DNA from: Azospirillum endophyticum
GTDB lineage: Bacteria > Pseudomonadota > Alphaproteobacteria > Azospirillales > Azospirillaceae
Assembly: GCF_016595245.1 (NCBI RefSeq)
Contig: NZ_JAENHM010000044.1
Coordinates: 339,501-403,500, forward strand
DNA: 64,000 nt
Direction: 5' to 3'
This document shows, one piece after another, positions 18,005 to 25,930 of the stretch. A program made the translations under genes and the position numbers. The notes under the pieces are model-generated. The model did not search any database. It was not told the origin of the DNA and saw nothing but the letters and a program-made list of their open reading frames with translations. Within the stretch, counting starts at the first letter, position 1. Each line of letters begins with the position of its first letter.

Positions 18005-18988
18005 ATGAAGGTCGCCATCATCGGCGCCGGCGCCGTCGGCGGCCTGCTGGCCGCCCGGCTGGGCGCCACCGAGGCCGAGGTGACGCTGGTCGCCCGGCCG
18101 AACGCGGCATCCGCCATCCGCCGCAACGGCCTGACCATGGTGACGCCGCTGAACCGCGTCGCCCGGCTCAGCCCCCGCGTCACCGACGACAGCCTGTCGC
18201 TGGGACCGCAGGATCTGGTGTTCCTCTGCGTCAAGGCCCATGCGCTGCGCGGCACCATCGACACGCTGGCCCCGTTGCTGGGACCGGAGACCGCCCTGGT
18301 GCCGATGGTCAACGGCATTCCGTGGTGGTACCCGCACCGCCAGCCGGAGCCGCTGGCCGACCGGCCGCTCGCCAGCGTCGACCCCGACGGGCTGCTCTGG
18401 CGCTCCATCGATCCCGACCGGGTGGTGGGGGCGACCAGCTTCGTCGCGGTGGAAGGCGACGGTCCCTGCCGTATCCGCCATGTCAGCGACCAGCGTTTCG
18501 TCTTCGGTGACGCCGCCAATAGGGACAATCCTGCGGTCGACCGCGTCGTGACGCTGTTCGGGCAGGCGGGATTCCAGCCGGCGAAGACCGCCGACATCCG
18601 GCAGGCGATCTGGGTGAAGCTGTGGGGCAACCTCGCCTTCAATCCCCTGAGCGTGCTGACCGGATCGACGCTCGGCCGCCTGTGCAACGACCCCGGCACG
18701 CGCGAGACCGGCCGCGCCATGATGCTGGAGGCCAAGGCGGTGGCGGAGAGGCTGGGGATGGTCTTCACCACCAGCGTCGACGAACGCATCGCCATGGCCG
18801 CCGGCGTCGGCGACTTCAAGACCTCGATGCTCCAGGACTATGAGGCCGGCAGGCGGCTGGAACTGGACGCCATCCTGGGATCGGTGATCGAACTGGCCGA
18901 ACGGACCGGCGTGGACGTGCCGATGCTGCGCGCCGTCCTGGCGATGGTCGACCTGCGGGCACGGGAGCGGCGGGAGGCGGCGGCTTAG
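18005..18988 (+). CDS. 2-dehydropantoate 2-reductase-like oxidoreductase
   Basis: A 327-residue ketopantoate reductase (ApbA/PanE) family protein. The NADPH Rossmann motif GAGAVGGLLAARL is at residues 7-19, the conserved catalytic Lys lies in IWVKLWGNLAFNPLS, and the C-terminal helical domain follows. True PanE makes pantoate, but catabolic operons often carry paralogues that reduce or oxidise other 2-keto or hydroxy acids. Here the gene starts 1 bp after the ATPase stop, inside the amide operon, so a role in the pathway is likelier than coenzyme A synthesis. The nearby class II aldolase may provide or consume the same 2-oxo acid. Confidence 0.88.
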   Translation: MKVAIIGAGAVGGLLAARLGATEAEVTLVARPNAASAIRRNGLTMVTPLNRVARLSPRVTDDSLSLGPQDLVFLCVKAHALRGTIDTLAPLLGPETALVPMVNGIPWWYPHRQPEPLADRPLASVDPDGLLWRSIDPDRVVGATSFVAVEGDGPCRIRHVSDQRFVFGDAANRDNPAVDRVVTLFGQAGFQPAKTADIRQAIWVKLWGNLAFNPLSVLTGSTLGRLCNDPGTRETGRAMMLEAKAVAERLGMVFTTSVDERIAMAAGVGDFKTSMLQDYEAGRRLELDAILGSVIELAERTGVDVPMLRAVLAMVDLRARERREAAA

Positions 18989-19001
18989 CCCTCGCTCACT
19001 T

Positions 19002-19167
19002 ACCCCCACCCTAACCCTCCCCCGCTCTCAGCGGACCTACGGTCCGCCTGCCGCGTCAGCACAAAGCGAAGCTTTGTGCGAGAGCTGGGCGGGGGAGGGG
19101 ATCAAGCGCTTGTTCGGAAAAGCGGCGGCAGTCCCTCCTCCGCCCAGCGGGGGAGGTTAGGTGGGGG
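19002..19167. repeat. Family A palindromic repeat with double-hairpin insertion
   Basis: The reverse complement of this stretch matches the copy at 12437-12541 closely, except that about 60 bp (19027-19086) is inserted into one arm, between the GCT and GGGC of a palindrome. The insertion has GCTCTC/GAGAGC ends and two perfect hairpins, GCGGACC-TAC-GGTCCGC (19031-19047) and GCACAAAGC-GAA-GCTTTGTGC (19059-19079). The triplet GCT flanks both sides. Confidence 0.8.
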
Positions 19168-19223
19168 CATTCGAAGCCGACACCTCCCTGATCGAAACAT
19201 AACAAGCCTCACCTGGAGCCCCC

Positions 19224-20465
19224 ATGTCCCTCCCCTCCAATCTGCCCATCGACGGCCAGCGCCTGTGGGACAGCCTTGCCGAGATGGCGAAGATCGGCGC
19301 CACCGCGAAGGGCGGCAGTTGCCGCCTCGCCCTGTCGGACGAGGACAAGGCCGGCCGCGACCTGTTCGTCTCCTGGTGCGAGGCCGCCGGCTGCACCGTG
19401 ACAATCGACCGCATCGGCAACATCTTCGCCCGCCGCAAAGGCCGTGACGACAGCCTGCCCCCGGTGGTGATGGGCAGCCATCTCGACACCCAGCCGACCG
19501 GCGGACGCTTCGACGGCGTGTTCGGCGTGCTGGCGGCGCTGGAGGTGGTGCGCTCGCTGAACGACCGCGGGGTGGAGACCCTGCACCCGGTCGAGGTCGC
19601 GGTGTGGACCAACGAGGAAGGCTCCCGCTTCTCGCCGCCGATGATGGGGTCGGGCGTCGTCACTGGCGTCTTCACCCTGGAGGAGATCCTCGACAAGGTG
19701 GCGCAGGACGGCGCGCGGCTCGGCGACGAGCTGGTCCGCACCGGCTATGCCGGCGAGGCGCCGGTCGATCACCCGATGCACGCCTATCTGGAGGCCCATA
19801 TCGAACAGGGTCCGGTGCTGGAGGTCGAGGGCAAGGAGATCGGCGTCGTCACCGGCGCCCAGGGCCAGCGCTGGTACGAGGTGACGGTGACGGGTGTCGA
19901 GGCCCATGCCGGCCCGACGCCGATGCGCCTGCGCCGCGACGCGCTGGTCGCCGCCTCGGCGATGGTGCAGGCGGTGCAGCGGGTCGGGCTGGAGACGGCG
20001 GGCGATCCCTGCGCCACGGTGGGCATTCTCGATGTCCACCCGCATTCGCGCAACGTCATCCCCGGCCGGGTCTTCTTCACCGTCGACCTGCGCCATCCGA
20101 ACGCCGACACGCTGGCCGACATGGACCGTCGATTCCGCGCCGCCGTCGCCGCGATTGCCGAGCAGAACGGGGTGGGCGCCGAGATCGCCGATTTCTGGCA
20201 CTTCCCGCCGACGCCCTTCGCCAAGCCGCTGGTCGACCGGGTGCGCGAGGCGGCGGGCGGCTTCGGCTTCAGCCACCGCGACATCGTGTCGGGCGCCGGC
20301 CATGACGCGGTCTATGTGGCGGGCAAGGTGCCGACGGCGATGATCTTCATCCCCTGCGAGGACGGCATCAGCCACAACGAAGTCGAGAACATCGCCCCCG
20401 CCGATGGTGCCCGCGGTGCCGCCGTGCTGTTCGAAACGCTGGTCGCCACGGCTGGAAAGCCCTGA
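19224..20465 (+). CDS. M20-family Zn hydrolase (N-carbamoylase/allantoate type)
   Basis: A 413-residue metallo-hydrolase of the hydantoinase/carbamoylase branch of family M20, which includes beta-ureidopropionase, N-carbamoyl-L-amino acid hydrolase and allantoate amidohydrolase. Metal and catalytic residues are present: GSHLDTQPTGGRFDGVFGV, the Glu pair in WTNEEGSRF, the His in YLEAHIEQGPVLE, and the distal His in SGAGHDAVY. The dimerisation domain covers about residues 210-330 (GPTPMRLRRDALVAAS). These enzymes release ammonia and carbon dioxide, or an acid, from ureido or amide compounds. It is the second hydrolase of the operon, separated from the reductase by the repeat at 19002-19167. Confidence 0.93.
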   Translation: MSLPSNLPIDGQRLWDSLAEMAKIGATAKGGSCRLALSDEDKAGRDLFVSWCEAAGCTVTIDRIGNIFARRKGRDDSLPPVVMGSHLDTQPTGGRFDGVFGVLAALEVVRSLNDRGVETLHPVEVAVWTNEEGSRFSPPMMGSGVVTGVFTLEEILDKVAQDGARLGDELVRTGYAGEAPVDHPMHAYLEAHIEQGPVLEVEGKEIGVVTGAQGQRWYEVTVTGVEAHAGPTPMRLRRDALVAASAMVQAVQRVGLETAGDPCATVGILDVHPHSRNVIPGRVFFTVDLRHPNADTLADMDRRFRAAVAAIAEQNGVGAEIADFWHFPPTPFAKPLVDRVREAAGGFGFSHRDIVSGAGHDAVYVAGKVPTAMIFIPCEDGISHNEVENIAPADGARGAAVLFETLVATAGKP

Positions 20466-20477
20466 GCGCATAGCAAG

Positions 20478-20635
20478 CCCTCTCCCGCCCCGGGAGAGGG
20501 AGGGGACCCATGCGGCAGCATGGGGAGGGTGAGGGGCGACCCAAGAATCCCGTAGCGCATGGTTTCTTGGGCTACCCCTCACCCTTCCCACCGCTTCGCG
20601 GCGGGCCCCTTCCCTCTCCCGGGGCAGGAGAGGGA
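20478..20635. repeat. Palindromic intergenic repeat, family C
   Basis: A left arm starting CCCTCTCCCGCCCCGGGAGA is inverted by a right arm ending CTCTCCCGGGGCAGGAGAGG. Inside are variable small hairpins (CCCATGCGGCAGCATGGGG on the left, CCCACCGCTTCGCGGCGGG on the right) and a centre CCAAGAATCCC...TTCTTGG. It resembles the copy at 36739-36891. Confidence 0.8.
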
Positions 20636-20657
20636 GACCTCCAACGGAGTCTCCCCC

Positions 20658-21710
20658 ATGAAGTTCGTCCATCACCCCGACGTCGCCCTGCACCGTCCCG
20701 CCACCTATTTCAACAAGGGCCTGCTGCGCGCCCTGCCGGAGAAGCCGGAGCGGGTCGGCGCGCTGGCCTCGCTGATCGAGAAGCGGGGCGAAACGCTGAT
20801 CCTGCCCGACGATTACGGCTCCGCCCCGCGCGCCGCCGTCCACACCCCCGCCTATCTCGCCTTCCTGGAAACGGCGCACGCCCGCTGGGTGGCGGCCGGC
20901 GACATGGGCGACGTGGTGCTGCCCAACGTCCACCGCATGCAGGCGGCTCCCAACTACCCCACGAGCATCGTCGGGCAGGCCGGCTGGCACATGTTCGACA
21001 CCGCCTGCCCGATCGGCGAGGGCACCTGGGCCGCCACCTGCGCCGCGACCAACGCCGCCATCCACGCGGCGAAGCTGGTCGCCAGCGGTGCCGACACCGC
21101 CGCCTACGCGCTGTGCCGGCCGCCGGGGCACCATGCCACCCGCGACATGGCCGGCGGCTTCTGCTACCTGAACCATGTCGCCGTCGCCGCGGAATCGGTG
21201 CTGCCGCTGCTGCGCGCCCAAGGCCGCCCGGCGCGGGTGGCGATCATCGACGTCGACGTCCACCATGGCAACGGCACGCAGGACATCTTCTACGAGCGCG
21301 ACGACGTGTTCTTCGTCTCGGTCCACGGCGACCCGGCCGAGTTCTATCCGCACATGGCCGGCTATGCGCAGGAGCGCGGCATCGGCCGCGGCGAAGGCTA
21401 CACCCTGAACCTCCCCCTGCCGATCGGCAGCGACGAGGCGACGGTGCTGGCGACCATCGGCAAGGGCCTGGACGAGATCCGGCGCTTCGCGCCGGAGATG
21501 CTGTTCGTCTCGCTGGGCTTCGACACCTTCATCAACGACCCGCTGGCCGCCTTCGGCGTCACCACGCCGGGCTTCGCCCGCATGGGCGCCCTGATCGCCG
21601 CCGCCGGGCTGCCGACGGTGCTGGTGCAGGAAGGCGGCTACGCCATCGATGACCTGTCGGCCAACCTGTCGAGCTTCCTGGACGGGTTTGAAGGCAAGAC
21701 AGCCGCATGA
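20658..21710 (+). CDS. Histone deacetylase-like amidohydrolase (acetylpolyamine type)
   Basis: A 350-residue zinc amidohydrolase of the histone deacetylase/acetylpolyamine amidohydrolase/AcuC superfamily. The active-site His pair is in RPPGHHATRDMAGGFCYLN, the zinc ligands in IDVDVHHGNGTQD and the later Asp in SLGFDTFINDP. The C-terminal Gly-Gly-Tyr is in VLVQEGGYAIDD. Bacterial members deacetylate polyamines or other small N-acetyl compounds. ATG 20658 was chosen because the longer frame runs through the palindromic repeat upstream. It overlaps the EamA gene by 4 bp. In this operon it is the third amide-cleaving enzyme, which points to a substrate with more than one amide bond or to several imported amides. 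Confidence 0.93.
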   Translation: MKFVHHPDVALHRPATYFNKGLLRALPEKPERVGALASLIEKRGETLILPDDYGSAPRAAVHTPAYLAFLETAHARWVAAGDMGDVVLPNVHRMQAAPNYPTSIVGQAGWHMFDTACPIGEGTWAATCAATNAAIHAAKLVASGADTAAYALCRPPGHHATRDMAGGFCYLNHVAVAAESVLPLLRAQGRPARVAIIDVDVHHGNGTQDIFYERDDVFFVSVHGDPAEFYPHMAGYAQERGIGRGEGYTLNLPLPIGSDEATVLATIGKGLDEIRRFAPEMLFVSLGFDTFINDPLAAFGVTTPGFARMGALIAAAGLPTVLVQEGGYAIDDLSANLSSFLDGFEGKTAA

Positions 21711-22618
21711 CCGCCACCGCCGCCAGCGGCACCGGCCGCGATCCGGCGAAATACCTGCTGATCGCCGCCATCAGCCTGTTCTGGGGCCTGAACTGGCCGG
21801 CGGTGAAGACGATCCTGACGCAGATGCCGATCTTCAGCCTGCGCGCCATCGGCTTCAGCGCCGGGGCGGTGCTGCTGCTGGGTGCGGCGCGGCTGGCCGG
21901 GCACCGGCTGCGGGTGGAACGGGGGGAATGGCCGGCGTTGGTAACGGCCGGGCTGTGCAACGTGCTGGTCTTCAACCTGTGCACGGCGCTGGGCCAGAGT
22001 CTGATGGCGACCTCGCAGGCGGCCATCGTCGCCTTCACCATGCCGGTGTGGGCGACGCTGCTGGCGATCCCGCTGCTGGGCGAACGGCCGGGACCGCGCC
22101 AGATCGCCGGGCTAGCCTGCGGGCTGGCCGGCCTGCTGGTGTTGCTGGGGCCGGAGGCGCTGACGGCGCCGCCGTCGCAACTGGCCGGGCCGGCGGTGAT
22201 GCTGGTGGCGGCGGTGGCCTGGGCGCTCGGCACCATCGTGATGAAGCGGCGGGTGTGGCGCACCCATCCGATGGTCATCACCGGCTGGCAGTACGTGCTC
22301 TGCGCCCTGCCGATGATCGGGCTGGCGGCGACGGAGGCACGGCCGGCCCTGGCCGAGATTCACGCCACGGTCTGGACCGGCTTCGCCTGGCACATCGTCT
22401 GTTCGATCTGCGCGGCGCAGGCGCTGTGGTACGTCACCGTCCGCCGCCTGACCGTAGGGGAGGCGGCGGTCAGCACCCTGCTGATCCCCGTCGTCGGGGT
22501 GGGCGGCGCGGTGCTGCTGCTGGGCGACCCGGTGACGCCGCGGCTTGCGGCGGCGCTGGTGCTGATCCTGGCCGCCGTCGCCTGCGTGCTGGGTCCGAAA
22601 CCGGGCGGGGGACGATGA
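21707..22618 (+). CDS. EamA/DMT-family transporter
   Basis: A 303-residue inner-membrane protein of the drug/metabolite transporter superfamily, with ten predicted helices in two EamA repeats (about residues 15-140 and 160-295). The first repeat opens with KYLLIAAISLFWGLNWPAVK, and its last helices contain LGERPGPRQIAGLACGLAG; the second ends with the similar LLLGDPVTPRLAAALVLIL. Members usually export amino acids or other small metabolites. It is the last gene of the operon and coupled to the HDAC-like gene by a 4-bp overlap. It may remove an amine or amino acid produced by the hydrolases. Confidence 0.9.
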   Translation: MTATAASGTGRDPAKYLLIAAISLFWGLNWPAVKTILTQMPIFSLRAIGFSAGAVLLLGAARLAGHRLRVERGEWPALVTAGLCNVLVFNLCTALGQSLMATSQAAIVAFTMPVWATLLAIPLLGERPGPRQIAGLACGLAGLLVLLGPEALTAPPSQLAGPAVMLVAAVAWALGTIVMKRRVWRTHPMVITGWQYVLCALPMIGLAATEARPALAEIHATVWTGFAWHIVCSICAAQALWYVTVRRLTVGEAAVSTLLIPVVGVGGAVLLLGDPVTPRLAAALVLILAAVACVLGPKPGGGR

Positions 22619-22638
22619 CCCTTTCCAACCTGCGAAAA

Positions 22639-22757
22639 TCCCCCTCTCCCCCCCGGGGGAGAGGGTCGGGGTGAGGGGGATGCATTGCTTGGCTATCCCG
22701 AGAATCCTCGCCGCGCGACCCCCTCACCCTAACCCTCTCCCCGGGGGGGAGAGGGGA
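22639..22757. repeat. Palindromic intergenic repeat, family B
   Basis: The reverse complement closely matches 14294-14410, including GGGTTAGGGTGAGGGGG and ATGCATCCCCCTCACCCCGA. It sits between the convergent EamA and mdcH genes, where it could also act as a bidirectional terminator. Confidence 0.8.
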
Positions 22758-22781
22758 CTCCTCCTGCGACCTACAGCCCAA

Positions 22782-23699
22782 TCACCCCAGTTGCCGCTCT
22801 ACCCAGGCGGCGGCACCCGACAGGCTGCGGAAATCGGACACGGAGCGGACGGCCAGTTCCGGATGCCGCTCGGCGGCCATCCGCGCCAGAGCATTGCCGG
22901 GGCCGGTTTCCAGCAGAACGGTGCAGCCCATCTCGACCAGCCCGTCCAGGCAAGCGACCCAGGCGACCGTCTCCGTCATCTGCCGGGTCAGCGCCGCGAT
23001 GGCCCGCTCGCGCGTGTAGACCGGGGTGCCGTCGATGCCGGCCAGCACCGGCAGCGGCGGCGCCTGCAGGCCGCTTGCGACCAAGACCGGGGCGAACTCC
23101 TCGGCGGCGGGCGCCATCAGGCGGGTGTGCGAGGCGACGGTGACCGGCAACGGCGTGACCGTGGCGCCAAGCGCCAGGACCACCCGCTCTAGCGCATCCA
23201 GCGTCGCCCGGTGCCCACCGACCACGAACCGGTCGGCACCGTTCTCGATGGCGATGTCCGCACCGCAGTCGCGGCAAACCCCCTCCAGCTGCAAGCGGTC
23301 GAGCCCGCGCACGGCCAGCAGCCCGCCCGGTTCGGGGTCGGCGCGGTCCATCGCTTCCGCACGGCGGATCGCCAGCCGAACCAGGTCCTCCGCATCGAGC
23401 GCACCGGCGACATGATAGGCCGACAACTCCCCCAGGCTGTAGCCGGCGACCGCCCGCAGCAGCGGCAGATGGGGGCGCAAGGCCGCCCAGGTCGCCGCCT
23501 GGACCGCGCAAAGCAGCGGCTGGGCGACGGCATTGTCATGCATCCCGGCCTCCGGCCCGGCGACGAGGGCGCGCAAATCTCGACCCATGGCCGTGGCGGC
23601 CCGGTCTAGCACCGCCTGCGCCGCCGGTTCCCGCCGCAGCGGATCCAGCATGCCCGGCCCCTGCCCGCCCTGGCCGGAACAGAGGATCCCCAGGCTCAT
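22782..23699 (-). CDS. mdcH: Malonate decarboxylase, malonyl transacylase subunit (epsilon)
   Basis: A 305-residue malonyl-CoA:ACP transacylase-fold protein that loads malonyl groups on the MdcC acyl carrier during activation. The oxyanion motif SGQGGQGPGM is at residues 7-16, and the nucleophile is in AVAGYSLGELSAYH, with Tyr in place of the more usual His before Ser. The late His is in VTVASHTRLM and the C-terminal LETGPGNALARM is typical. Start ATG 23699 overlaps the mdcB stop by 4 bp. This is the last gene of the malonate operon and faces the EamA gene across a palindromic repeat. Confidence 0.93.
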   Translation of the reverse strand: MSLGILCSGQGGQGPGMLDPLRREPAAQAVLDRAATAMGRDLRALVAGPEAGMHDNAVAQPLLCAVQAATWAALRPHLPLLRAVAGYSLGELSAYHVAGALDAEDLVRLAIRRAEAMDRADPEPGGLLAVRGLDRLQLEGVCRDCGADIAIENGADRFVVGGHRATLDALERVVLALGATVTPLPVTVASHTRLMAPAAEEFAPVLVASGLQAPPLPVLAGIDGTPVYTRERAIAALTRQMTETVAWVACLDGLVEMGCTVLLETGPGNALARMAAERHPELAVRSVSDFRSLSGAAAWVERQLG

Positions 23700-24571
23700 G
23701 CCCAGCCCTCCCGCAGGGCATGGACGAAATGCGCCGCCGCCAGCATGTCGGCGCTGCCGCCGGGCGACAGGCGGCGGGCGACGCAGGCGCGGTGCAGGGC
23801 CAGGGCCTCGGCCCGCCAGCCGGCCTGGAACACCCCGCCGCGGTCGAGGAAGCGGCGCGCCTCGCCCTGGACGAAGGTCAGCCCGGCCGAACCGCCACGG
23901 TGCAGCAGGTTGGTGTCCTCCAACTCCGCCATCAATGTGAACAGGGTCTGCACCAGCGCCCGCTCCGGATCGGCGCCGTCCGCTAGCGCGCGGTCCAGCG
24001 CCGGCAATGCAAGCGTGAACAGCGTGGGGAAGCCGTCGGCCGCCTCCTGCCGGGCGCCGCGGGCGCCATAGCGCTGGACGGCCCGCGCGCCGTGGCTGAC
24101 CGGGGCCTGCGGCGCGGCGGCCAGGATGTCGGCGCCCCACAGATCGCCGACGGTCCCGCCCAGCGCCGTTCCCCGAAGTGTCCGGCCCCGCCGCATCCGC
24201 CAACCCGCCGCCGCCGCGAGGAAGCCGATGCCGAACACCGCGCCGCGATGCGTGTTGATCCCGCCGGTGGCCGCCAGCATCCGACGCTCCCCGGCGATGC
24301 CGAGATCGCGCAGGACGGCGAAATCCGCCCCCTCGGCACCGGCGGCGGCGATGGCGCGGAAATAGCCACGCAGGGCGAACAAGCTGCGCAGAAAGGTCCC
24401 CATGTCCATGTCGTCATGGCTGCCGCTGTCGAACGGGCTGACCAGCCCCGGCTTGGGGTGCAGCGCCAGCTCGGCATAGAGCGCACGAACCGCCGTCCGT
24501 CCGGCCAGCGCCGCAACCGGGTTGGCGAAATCGGCCGGAACCTGGGTGACTGCGGCATTGCTGCGAATCAT
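23696..24571 (-). CDS. mdcB: Triphosphoribosyl-dephospho-CoA synthase
   Basis: A 291-residue CitG/MdcB-family enzyme that joins ATP-derived phosphoribosyl to dephospho-CoA to make the prosthetic group of the MdcC acyl carrier. The family landmarks are clear: LALHPKPGLVSPFDSGSHDD, ATGGINTHRGAVFGIGFL, and MAELEDTNLLHRGG. ATG 24571 is used; a longer in-frame extension has no family similarity and overlaps mdcG. It overlaps mdcG and mdcH by 4 bp at its two ends. In Pseudomonas mdcB follows mdcA; here it lies near the end of the operon. Confidence 0.93.
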   Translation of the reverse strand: MIRSNAAVTQVPADFANPVAALAGRTAVRALYAELALHPKPGLVSPFDSGSHDDMDMGTFLRSLFALRGYFRAIAAAGAEGADFAVLRDLGIAGERRMLAATGGINTHRGAVFGIGFLAAAAGWRMRRGRTLRGTALGGTVGDLWGADILAAAPQAPVSHGARAVQRYGARGARQEAADGFPTLFTLALPALDRALADGADPERALVQTLFTLMAELEDTNLLHRGGSAGLTFVQGEARRFLDRGGVFQAGWRAEALALHRACVARRLSPGGSADMLAAAHFVHALREGWA

Positions 24572-25233
24572 ACGGCGTCCTCCCGGTCGAACAGCGCCAG
24601 CACGGCGGACAGGTCGCGCAGGCTGACCTCCGCCGGTCCCTTCACCAGCAGCCGGCGGGGCCGGCCAGCCAGCTCCCGCCACGCGACCGCCGCACCGTCC
24701 GGCAGCAGGATTTCCCCGTCCAGGCGCGGAGTCGCATCGCCGACCGCCACCAGCAGATCCAGCAGGCCATCCAACTGCCGGCGGTCGCGCGGGGCGAACA
24801 GCAGGTCGATGTCGGACTCAGGCCGGACATAGCGCAGGCCGGTGCGGTGCTGCCAGGCCAGCGAACCATAGACCGCGGCGGCCGTCCCCAACTCCTGCGC
24901 CCGCAGCGCCAGATTCGTCAGCATGGGCCGCCACCCCTCCGGCGCCGACGCTGCCGCCTCTGCAAGCGGCAGCGGGTCCAGCCGCTCGGCCACCGCATCG
25001 GCCGTCACATGCAGGCCAATCCGCCGCTTGTCCGGCGTGGCGAGGCCCAGCCGAAGCTCCCCCGTCCCGTCTTCCGGCCGGCCGCGCGCGATCACCAGCG
25101 GCCGGCTGGCCCGGCACCAGTCCTCGGCCTCCGCCAACTTCGCCGGAGCCAGGGGAGAGCGCAGGCGGCTCGCCCAGCCCTCCCCCAGCCGGACCCAGCC
25201 ATGGCGCGGCCAGGGAACGGTGTCAGACGGCAT
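24568..25233 (-). CDS. mdcG: Holo-ACP synthase (phosphoribosyl-dephospho-CoA transferase)
   Basis: A 221-residue MdcG-family nucleotidyltransferase that attaches the triphosphoribosyl-dephospho-CoA group to the serine of the MdcC carrier. The nucleotidyltransferase motif is YGSLAWQHRTGLRYVRPESD followed by IDLLFAP, giving the GS and DxD catalytic pattern. The first residues (PWPRHGWVRLGEGW) resemble MdcG N-termini. ATG 25233 overlaps the mdcE stop by 11 bp and is the start of family similarity. Its 3' end overlaps mdcB by 4 bp. Confidence 0.93.
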   Translation of the reverse strand: MPSDTVPWPRHGWVRLGEGWASRLRSPLAPAKLAEAEDWCRASRPLVIARGRPEDGTGELRLGLATPDKRRIGLHVTADAVAERLDPLPLAEAAASAPEGWRPMLTNLALRAQELGTAAAVYGSLAWQHRTGLRYVRPESDIDLLFAPRDRRQLDGLLDLLVAVGDATPRLDGEILLPDGAAVAWRELAGRPRRLLVKGPAEVSLRDLSAVLALFDREDAV

Positions 25234-25927
25234 CGTGCCGCACCCGGTCGGCCACCTTGCGGGCAAGCTGCCGTCCGCCGCGCTCCTCGCCCAGCGCCCG
25301 GCGCGGATCGCCGTCGGTCGGCACCGCCAGCGCCTCGGCAAGGCAGGCGGCGAGGTCGCCCTCCCACAAGGCGGTGATGGCGCCCATCCGGCGATAATTC
25401 TCGACACCGGGGGCGAAGACCGGGGAGGACGCGCTCAGCTCCGTCAGCCGTTCCAGCGGGATCTTGGTGACGCGGGACATCGCCGGCAGGTTCATCACCC
25501 GGATCTCGGCGTCCGGCAGGGCATAGCAGCGGTCGGCCAGCAGGCTGGTGGCGAGGAAGCCGCCGCTGACCGCCTGCCCATGGACCAGCCCGAGCACCCG
25601 GTGCCCGTTGCGCCGGGCGAGGTCGATGCATTTGGCCAGATGCGCCATGTAGCCGTTGATGCCCAGCAGCTCGTCGCGATGGCTCAGCCGCTGGCCCTGG
25701 GTGTCGACCAGCAGCAGGATCGGCCGGCCGGGATGGCGGCGCACCACCTCCAGCACCGCGCCGGCCATGCGGAAGGCCAGCTCGATGCCGATCGGCGTGT
25801 TGTCGATGGTGCCGATCACCGCCACCTCGGTGCCGAAGACCCGGCCGGCGCCGTCGAAATAGACACCGTCTGCGGCGATCTCGTGCCCGTCGGGAAACAG
25901 CCGGTTCAGAAGACTCGTCAAATCCAT
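25223..25927 (-). CDS. mdcE: Malonate decarboxylase gamma subunit
   Basis: A 234-residue crotonase/carboxyltransferase-fold subunit. With MdcD it decarboxylates malonyl-S-ACP to acetyl-S-ACP and carbon dioxide without biotin. Recognisable sequence includes LLLVDTQGQRLSHRDELLGI, GYMAHLAKCIDLARRNGHRV, and VHGQAVSGGFLATSLLADR followed by AMSRVTKIP. Its size is near that of Klebsiella and Pseudomonas MdcE. It begins 3 bp after mdcD and overlaps mdcG by 11 bp. Confidence 0.95.
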   Translation of the reverse strand: MDLTSLLNRLFPDGHEIAADGVYFDGAGRVFGTEVAVIGTIDNTPIGIELAFRMAGAVLEVVRRHPGRPILLLVDTQGQRLSHRDELLGINGYMAHLAKCIDLARRNGHRVLGLVHGQAVSGGFLATSLLADRCYALPDAEIRVMNLPAMSRVTKIPLERLTELSASSPVFAPGVENYRRMGAITALWEGDLAACLAEALAVPTDGDPRRALGEERGGRQLARKVADRVRHDAV

Positions 25928-25930
25928 GGC

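Noticed and set aside
16040..19009. 989-codon minus-strand open frame opposite the ABC transporter genes
   Set aside because: It lies wholly opposite well-supported genes; its product is repetitive Asp/His/Gln/Arg-rich sequence typical of antisense reading of G+C-rich codons.
19209..21353. 714-codon minus-strand open frame
   Set aside because: It runs through the hydrolase gene and an intergenic palindromic repeat in the wrong strand, with no start signal or domain.
12421..22757. CRISPR array from repeated intergenic sequence
   Set aside because: The repeats are long palindromes in different gaps, not short direct repeats with regular spacers, and no cas genes are present.
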